Origin: Actinomycetes bacterium
Lineage (GTDB): Bacteria; Actinomycetota; Acidimicrobiia; IMCC26256; PALSA-610
DNA length: 64,000 nucleotides
NCBI GenBank assembly: GCA_025360585.1
Contig: JANYBW010000042.1
Coordinates: 124,001-188,000 of the forward strand
Direction of reading: 5' to 3'
Below, piece after piece: positions 59,185-64,000 of this stretch; position 1 is the stretch's first letter; each line of letters opens with the position of its first letter. Below the pieces are notes generated by a model. It did not search any database. It had not been told where the DNA came from and worked only from the letters and a program-made list of their open reading frames with translations. A program made the translations under genes and the position numbers.

Positions 59185-61850
59185 AACTCCTGTTGCTCGA
59201 TGGCCATTCGTTGGCGTATCGAGCGTTCTTTGCGTTGCCGACCGATCTGGTGACGAGTTCCGGCACCGTGACGAACGCGGTGTTTGGCTTTACCTCGATG
59301 TTCGCGAAGGTTGTGGGCGACGAACGTCCCGATCTCATCGCGGTGGCCTTCGATGCTCCGGGCGGCTCGACAGAACGCTTCACCCTCGACCCGCAATACA
59401 AAGCGGGCCGAGCCGCGACTCCAGATCTCTTTCGCGCTCAGATGCCGCTGATTCGCGAGGTACTCGATGCCCTTGAAATTCAACAGTTAGAAATTCCCGG
59501 GGTCGAAGCCGATGATGTGATTGCCACGCTCGCAACCCAAGCTGGCGACCAAGGCATCGACGTGGTCATTGTCACGGGAGATCGCGATTCCTTTCAACTC
59601 GTGCGCGATCCGCACATTCGCGTGCTTTACAACAAGCGTGGCGTCTCGGACTATGCGCTGTACGACGAAGCAGGAATCGTTGAGCGAACGGGTGGGGTAA
59701 CACCGACCCAATGGCCCGACTATGCGGCGTTGCGCGGCGATAGCTCAGACAACCTTCCGGGTGTGCCGGGCATTGGCGAAAAGACGGCTGCGAAGCTGAT
59801 CAATACGTACAACGACCTCGAAACAATCTTCGAACATCTCGACGAATTGCCCCCAAAACAGCGCACGAATCTCGGCGATGCTCGCGAGCGTGTCTTCACG
59901 AACCGAACCATGACGATCCTGCGCCGAGACGTCAACTGTGGAGTCTCGATTGATGAGCTGAAACAGGGCAACTTCGACCGTGAAGCCTTTCGGGTCTTGT
60001 GTAATCAGCTGGAGTTCCGTACGTTATTGCCTCGGATTCTCGCGGCGGTTGGTGAGTCGGAGTCGGATTCGGGATCGGATGCGGCGCAAGCAATCGCGTT
60101 CGAGGTCGAAGTGACGCGAGGCCACGACAGCGCGGCCGCACTGAGTGCGCTCGAATCCGCGGCTCAACACGATGGTTTTGTCAGCATCGCTGGGCGTTTC
60201 GAAGCGGGCGCGGGCCGTACGCAGCTCCTCGGCATTGCAGTTGCTACATCCGAAACTGCGGCTGTGTATCTCGATGTCGCGTTGCTCACGGAACCTCGTG
60301 TCGCACAAGCGTTCAACGCGCTCATCCAAGATGAAGTCGTCGCGATCGTCGCACACCGAGCCAAAGAACTCATGCACGGGTGCGGTGGCACACCGTGGAG
60401 GAACCTTGCTCACGACACGGCAGTCATGGGCTATCTCGTAGATCCTGGTGAGGGTAAGTATCTCCTCGATGATTTGGTGCAGCGGTATTGCGGTATCGAG
60501 CTGACGTCTCCCGATGCTGCGGTTGGCCAACTCGATTTCAGCGGTGATGCCGAACTCGACGCAACCGGCAGGGAAGCTGCGGCGATTTTGTGGCTCGTCA
60601 CCGTGTTGCGCGAAGCCGTCGAGGCTCGCGAACTGACTCCGTTGTATGAACGGTTTGAGTTGCCGTTGGTGAACGTGCTCGTCACGATGGAACACACTGG
60701 AGTCGGCCTTGATGTCGAGTTCCTTCAAGAACTCAGCCGCGATTTGCGCACCCAAGCACGCGCTGCGGAAACGAAGATTCACGAAATGGCCGGCGAACCG
60801 TTCCAGATCAACTCGGTGCCGCAATTGCGCACAGTGCTGTTCGAGAAGCTGGGCCTCACGCCCGTCAAAAAGACCAAGACTGGCCCGTCGACTGATGCGG
60901 ACTCGTTGCAGAAACTGGCCGAAGAACATCCCATCGTTGCCGAAATTTTGAAGTACCGCGAAGTCGAAAAGTTGCGAAGCACGTACACCGATGCGTTGCC
61001 TCCACTCGTCGGCGCCGACGGCCGCATCCACGCAAACTTCAATCAGCTCGTGGCCGCGACGGGGCGGATTTCTTCAGAGACTCCAAATTTGCAGAACATT
61101 CCGGTGCGGACCACGGCCGGGCGCGAGATGCGCAAGGCATTCGTCGCGGCTGAGGGTTGCGTGTTGCTCACCGCGGACTACAGCCAGATTGAGCTCAGAG
61201 TGCTCGCGCACGTTGCGCTCGATCCCGGCTTGGTCGATGCATTCGAGCGTGGCGTCGATGTGCATACCGTTACTGCTGCAAAGGTTTTTGCGGTTGAAGA
61301 AGACGACGTGGATGAGTTTCAACGCCGTTTCGCCAAGGTCGTGAATTACGGGTTGGCCTACGGAATGGAGGCTTACGGCCTCGGGCAGCGGCTCGACATA
61401 CCTACCGGCCAAGCCCAAGAAATTCTCGACAACTACTTTGCGGGGTTCCCGAACGTCGCTGAATACATGAAGCTCACGATCGCGCAGGCCAAAGCGGTTG
61501 GCTACACGACCACAATGTTCGGACGTCGTCGCCAACTGCCCGAGCTCGCCAGCAGCAACTTTCGGATTCGCCAAATGGGGGAGCGCATGGCGCAAAACGC
61601 ACCGGTGCAGGGTGCGGCGGCCGATATTTTCAAGCTTGCGATGATCGACTGCGAACGAGCACTGCGCGACGGCGGATACGCCACCCAGATGATTCTCACC
61701 GTGCACGACGAGTTGGTATTTGAAGTCCCCGTCGACGAACTCGATCGAGTGCAGCCCGTGTTGCGCGATGCGATGGAACACGTATGTGAACTTCGGGTCC
61801 CGCTCACCGTCGACATGGGTGTCGGTCGCACCTGGGCCGACTGCAAATAG
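59181..61850 (+). CDS. polA: DNA polymerase I
   Basis: An 889-residue PolA for gap filling and RNA-primer removal. The N-terminal flap/5'-3' exonuclease (residues 1-300) has LLLLDGHSLAYRAFFAL, VEADDVIATLA and GDSSDNLPGVPGIGEK. The 3'-5' exonuclease domain lacks the catalytic acids (FVSIAGRF in the place of F-D-T-E-T), so proofreading is probably lost, as in Taq and mycobacterial PolA. Polymerase motifs are ADYSQIELRVLAHV (A), RRFAKVVNYGLAYGME (B) and TVHDELVFEVP (C). Translation starts at TTG 59181, overlapping the regulator stop. Confidence 0.97.
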   Translation: MKLLLLDGHSLAYRAFFALPTDLVTSSGTVTNAVFGFTSMFAKVVGDERPDLIAVAFDAPGGSTERFTLDPQYKAGRAATPDLFRAQMPLIREVLDALEIQQLEIPGVEADDVIATLATQAGDQGIDVVIVTGDRDSFQLVRDPHIRVLYNKRGVSDYALYDEAGIVERTGGVTPTQWPDYAALRGDSSDNLPGVPGIGEKTAAKLINTYNDLETIFEHLDELPPKQRTNLGDARERVFTNRTMTILRRDVNCGVSIDELKQGNFDREAFRVLCNQLEFRTLLPRILAAVGESESDSGSDAAQAIAFEVEVTRGHDSAAALSALESAAQHDGFVSIAGRFEAGAGRTQLLGIAVATSETAAVYLDVALLTEPRVAQAFNALIQDEVVAIVAHRAKELMHGCGGTPWRNLAHDTAVMGYLVDPGEGKYLLDDLVQRYCGIELTSPDAAVGQLDFSGDAELDATGREAAAILWLVTVLREAVEARELTPLYERFELPLVNVLVTMEHTGVGLDVEFLQELSRDLRTQARAAETKIHEMAGEPFQINSVPQLRTVLFEKLGLTPVKKTKTGPSTDADSLQKLAEEHPIVAEILKYREVEKLRSTYTDALPPLVGADGRIHANFNQLVAATGRISSETPNLQNIPVRTTAGREMRKAFVAAEGCVLLTADYSQIELRVLAHVALDPGLVDAFERGVDVHTVTAAKVFAVEEDDVDEFQRRFAKVVNYGLAYGMEAYGLGQRLDIPTGQAQEILDNYFAGFPNVAEYMKLTIAQAKAVGYTTTMFGRRRQLPELASSNFRIRQMGERMAQNAPVQGAAADIFKLAMIDCERALRDGGYATQMILTVHDELVFEVPVDELDRVQPVLRDAMEHVCELRVPLTVDMGVGRTWADCK

Positions 61851-61863
61851 CGGGTTGCTCCCC

Positions 61864-62631
61864 ATGGCCAGTGAGAATCGCGCGCAACCAGAACCCGGTT
61901 GGTTTAATCCGATCGCCGATTTTTTGGGCCCGGCCTATTGGGCGCCAAACACCACGCGGGTACAGGCGTTCGCGGCGGGCACGAATCAAGAAGTGCGGTT
62001 TCTCATCGAGGCGATGCAGCTACAACCGGGTGCGCGGATCCTCGACCTGGGCTGCGGCCCGGGCCGGCATTCCCTCGCCCTAGCCGCGCTCGGATACCGC
62101 TGCTTAGGCATCGATCTTGCCGAGACGTTCATTGCGCTCGCAAGCACTTCGGCTCGTGAACTCGGCCTCGCCGATCAGTGCGAATTTCGGGTTGGCAATG
62201 TCGACGGAATCGACTTCCGCGACGAGTTCGATGCTGTGATTTGCCTTTGTCAAGGCGGTTTTGGTCTGCTTGTCGGGGCGGAGGACACGGCCTTGCTCCA
62301 ACGTTTCGCCTCGGCGCTGCGCCCTGGGGCCAGAATCGCCATCAGCGCATTTCATTCCTACTTCGCCACGCGCTATCTCGAAGCCGGCGACGATTTCGAT
62401 CCCGCCACTGGCGTGAATCACGAACGCGCCAGTCTGCGCAACAGCGTCGGCGCGGTGGCCGAGCACGATCTCTGGACCACGTGTTTTACCTCCAAGGAAC
62501 TCACGCTGTTAGCAAGCACCGCGGGACTCAACGTCGAGTCGATTTCGGGGGTGACCCCCGGCGACTACGCGTTGCGTCCGGTGGCCCTCGATCGCCCGGA
62601 ATTACTGCTTATCGCGCAACGCTTGCGCTGA
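61864..62631 (+). CDS. SAM-dependent methyltransferase (class I)
   Basis: A 255-residue methyltransferase with a Rossmann core. Motif I is ILDLGCGPGRHSLALAALG, motif II is the acidic LGIDLAETF, and motif IV is FDAVICLCQGGFGLL. ARIAISAFHSYFATRY is a late strand-helix part. It is like the small-molecule or ubiquinone/tRNA-like group but no substrate motif is clear. ATG 61864 follows 13 bases after polA, so the gene may be co-transcribed with polA. Confidence 0.85.
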   Translation: MASENRAQPEPGWFNPIADFLGPAYWAPNTTRVQAFAAGTNQEVRFLIEAMQLQPGARILDLGCGPGRHSLALAALGYRCLGIDLAETFIALASTSARELGLADQCEFRVGNVDGIDFRDEFDAVICLCQGGFGLLVGAEDTALLQRFASALRPGARIAISAFHSYFATRYLEAGDDFDPATGVNHERASLRNSVGAVAEHDLWTTCFTSKELTLLASTAGLNVESISGVTPGDYALRPVALDRPELLLIAQRLR

Positions 62632-62671
62632 AGCGGCGGACGGGAGGTTCGAGGCGGCTAGCATCCGAAGG

Positions 62672-62691
62672 TCTCGCCTTTTTCGGCGAGA
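62672..62691. terminator. Short hairpin after methyltransferase gene
   Basis: TCTCGCC (62672-62678) pairs with GGCGAGA (62685-62691) around a 6-base loop TTTTTC. The T-run is in the loop and no T-tract follows, so a terminator role is only suggested. It lies 40 bases after the methyltransferase stop and 78 before the rpsA start. Confidence 0.4.
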
Positions 62692-62748
62692 TCGTTGCCA
62701 CGCGGTGGCCGCGCCAATCCGTACCGATCACGTTTTTTCGTATCCCGT

Positions 62749-62762
62749 ACCTTACGTAAGGT
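62749..62762. promoter_or_regulatory. 14-base perfect palindrome over the rpsA ribosome-binding site
   Basis: ACCTTACGTAAGGT is perfectly self-complementary and its right half holds the AAGG that serves rpsA, ending 6 bases before the TTG start. In RNA an intramolecular hairpin would need a few loop bases from the centre, leaving about five pairs, so the palindrome could instead be a DNA operator. Either way it is placed to control S1 synthesis. Confidence 0.55.
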
Positions 62763-62768
62763 TCCCCG

Positions 62769-64000
62769 TTGTCCGACGAAGTCACCAGCACCGAAGCGAT
62801 TGCTGAAGCAATCGAAGAAAACCCCGAAGCCACCGACCCAACGGTCGAAGCAGTCGAAGCAGTCGAAGAAGATTTCGAAGAGCTCACTCAAATCACCTTT
62901 AACGACCTTGGTGATTTGAGTTTTGATGATGCCGTCGATCGCACCATGGTCAATTTTGACGATGGTGATCTGGTCCGGGGCACCGTGGTGAAAATCGACA
63001 ACGATGAAGTGTTGCTCGATATCGGTTACAAGTCTGAGGGTGTCATCCCCAGCAAAGAACTCTCGATCCGCAACGACGTTGACCCGCACGAAGTGGTCAG
63101 CCTTGGCGAAGAGATCGAAGCGTTGGTGCTCGCTAAGGAAGACAAAGACGGCCGTTTGGTCTTGTCGAAAAAGCGCGCGCAGTACGAGCGGGCGTGGGGT
63201 TCGATCGAATCGATCAAAGAAGCCGACGGCATTGTCGAAGGTCCGGTTATTGAGGTGGTCAAGGGCGGCTTGATCATTGATATCGGACTGCGCGGCTTCC
63301 TGCCGGCATCGCTCGTCGATCTTCGTCGAGTCCGCGACCTTGCTCCGTACGTCGGCAAGACGCTGGAATGCAAGATCATCGAACTCGACAAAAACCGCAA
63401 CAACGTTGTGCTTTCGCGTCGTGCATTCCTCGAAGAAACCCAACGCGACCAGCGCGACCGTTTCCTCACCGATCTCAAGCCTGGCGAAATCCGTCCGGGT
63501 GTGGTCAGCTCCGTGGTCAACTTCGGTGCGTTCGTGGACCTTGGTGGCATGGATGGTTTGGTCCACGTTTCTGAGCTGTCGTGGAAGCATGTCGATCACC
63601 CGAGCTCAGTGGTTCAGGTTGGCGATGAAGTAACCGTCCAGGTGCTCGATGTGGATCTCAGTCGCGAGCGCATCTCGCTGTCGCTGAAGGCAACCCAAGC
63701 CGACCCGTGGCAAGAATTTGCCGACGGTCACGCGGTAGGCGAGCTCGTCTACGGTCGAGTCACGAAACTCGTACCGTTTGGTTCGTTCGTGCAGGTTGCC
63801 GAAGGCATTGAAGGCCTCGTGCACATCTCCGAGATGGCCCAACAGCACGTTGAGGCTCCTGAGCAGGTCGTGACCCCGGGTGAAGAGCTCTGGGTGAAGA
63901 TCATCGACGTCGATCTCGAACGTCGCCGGATCTCGCTATCGATCAAGCAAGCTGCGGAAGGTGGAACGGTTTCGGCCGAATACCAAGACCTTTACGGCGA
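62769..64000 (+). CDS. rpsA: 30S ribosomal protein S1, 3' end outside window
   Basis: S1 binds mRNA on the small subunit and helps initiation. The visible 410 residues contain an acidic N-terminal tail (VEAVEAVEEDFEELTQ) and four S1/OB-fold repeats, with starts at GDLVRGTVVKIDNDEVLLDIG, the second at IVEGPVIEVVKGGLIIDIG, the third at IRPGVVSSVVNFGAFVDLGG and the fourth at LVYGRVTKLVPFGSFVQV. Actinobacterial S1 has four core repeats and a tail, so little is missing. The start is TTG 62769 after AAGG; the frame is open at the right edge. Downstream of polA, as in mycobacteria. Confidence 0.95.
   Translation, partial: MSDEVTSTEAIAEAIEENPEATDPTVEAVEAVEEDFEELTQITFNDLGDLSFDDAVDRTMVNFDDGDLVRGTVVKIDNDEVLLDIGYKSEGVIPSKELSIRNDVDPHEVVSLGEEIEALVLAKEDKDGRLVLSKKRAQYERAWGSIESIKEADGIVEGPVIEVVKGGLIIDIGLRGFLPASLVDLRRVRDLAPYVGKTLECKIIELDKNRNNVVLSRRAFLEETQRDQRDRFLTDLKPGEIRPGVVSSVVNFGAFVDLGGMDGLVHVSELSWKHVDHPSSVVQVGDEVTVQVLDVDLSRERISLSLKATQADPWQEFADGHAVGELVYGRVTKLVPFGSFVQVAEGIEGLVHISEMAQQHVEAPEQVVTPGEELWVKIIDVDLERRRISLSIKQAAEGGTVSAEYQDLYG

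Noticed and set aside
60024-61031. 335-codon minus-strand frame opposite polA
   Set aside because: PolA motifs run through the same bases on the plus strand; the antisense translation shows no domain and odd composition.
62658-63599. 313-codon minus-strand frame opposite rpsA
   Set aside because: S1 repeats are clear on the plus strand and continue past the frame; the antisense product is an artefact of codon bias.

Overview
The window is a densely coding stretch of a moderately GC-rich bacterial chromosome, almost certainly from an actinobacterium and most plausibly from the Acidimicrobiia (inference). The main clues are a mycothiol synthase (mshD), an ANTAR response regulator followed by polA and rpsA in the order known from mycobacteria, actinobacterial-style acyl-CoA synthetase, Eis-like acetyltransferase and SCO6745-like genes, a PolA with a degenerate proofreading domain, and many GTG/TTG starts. 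No gap between genes exceeds about 220 bases. There is no transposase, integrase, phage gene or CRISPR array, so this reads as core chromosome with some surface-protein genes.

Layout. 1-4.2 kb: end of a phytanoyl-CoA dioxygenase-family gene, an SCO6745-family gene, an unrecognised zinc-motif protein behind a near-consensus promoter, an NTF2-like protein and an unknown protein. 4.2-9.6 kb (minus): mshD-rlmN-membrane protein-C69 peptidase-acyl-CoA synthetase. 9.6-11.7 kb: nth and an Eis-like acetyltransferase. 11.8-16.9 kb: compact histidine operon hisD-C-B-H-A-F, closed by a long inverted repeat. 17.1-20.9 kb: hydrolase, thioesterase, oligopeptidase B. 20.9-23.8 kb: hisI-trpE-ygfZ. 23.9-27.7 kb: secreted FG-GAP protein facing an OmpR-type two-component system. 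27.8-32.2 kb: trpC-trpF, a small secreted protein, trpB-trpA. 32.4-36 kb: motA-motB stator genes and a membrane glycosyltransferase-like protein. 36-41.5 kb: dTDP-rhamnose genes, then a Cys-rich protein coupled to a Tat-exported repeat protein, and a PIG-L deacetylase. 41.6-46.5 kb (minus): MFS transporter, an internally shortened SMP-30 protein, and a DUF1800/DUF1501 pair. 46.5-54.4 kb: bcp, then a type II fatty-acid synthesis operon (fabD, biotinyl-like protein, fabH, fabG, acpP, fabF, carboxyltransferase, fabI) with fabZ divergent. 54.4-64 kb: tRNA-Leu, two secreted repeat proteins, coiled-coil protein, ANTAR regulator, polA, methyltransferase and the start of rpsA.

How the genes work together. 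Most of the window is biosynthetic: histidine and tryptophan synthesis (hisI and trpE are translationally coupled, so the two pathways share a transcript), fatty-acid elongation with its own malonyl-CoA-forming carboxyltransferase, and dTDP-rhamnose supply for surface glycans. Several exported proteins (FG-GAP, VCBS-like, CSLREA beta-helix, Tat-exported solenoid-like, DUF1501/1800) suggest an elaborated cell surface.

The less ordinary signals are: a gene-sized BCCP-like domain without its biotinyl lysine inside the fab operon; an SMP-30 protein whose middle appears deleted in frame; at least seven short tandem-repeat arrays in or beside genes; an MFS protein with a soluble N-terminal domain; a palindrome covering the rpsA ribosome-binding site; and an 11-bp-spaced direct repeat in front of the two-component operon. 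I found no clear multi-gene defence or mobile system.
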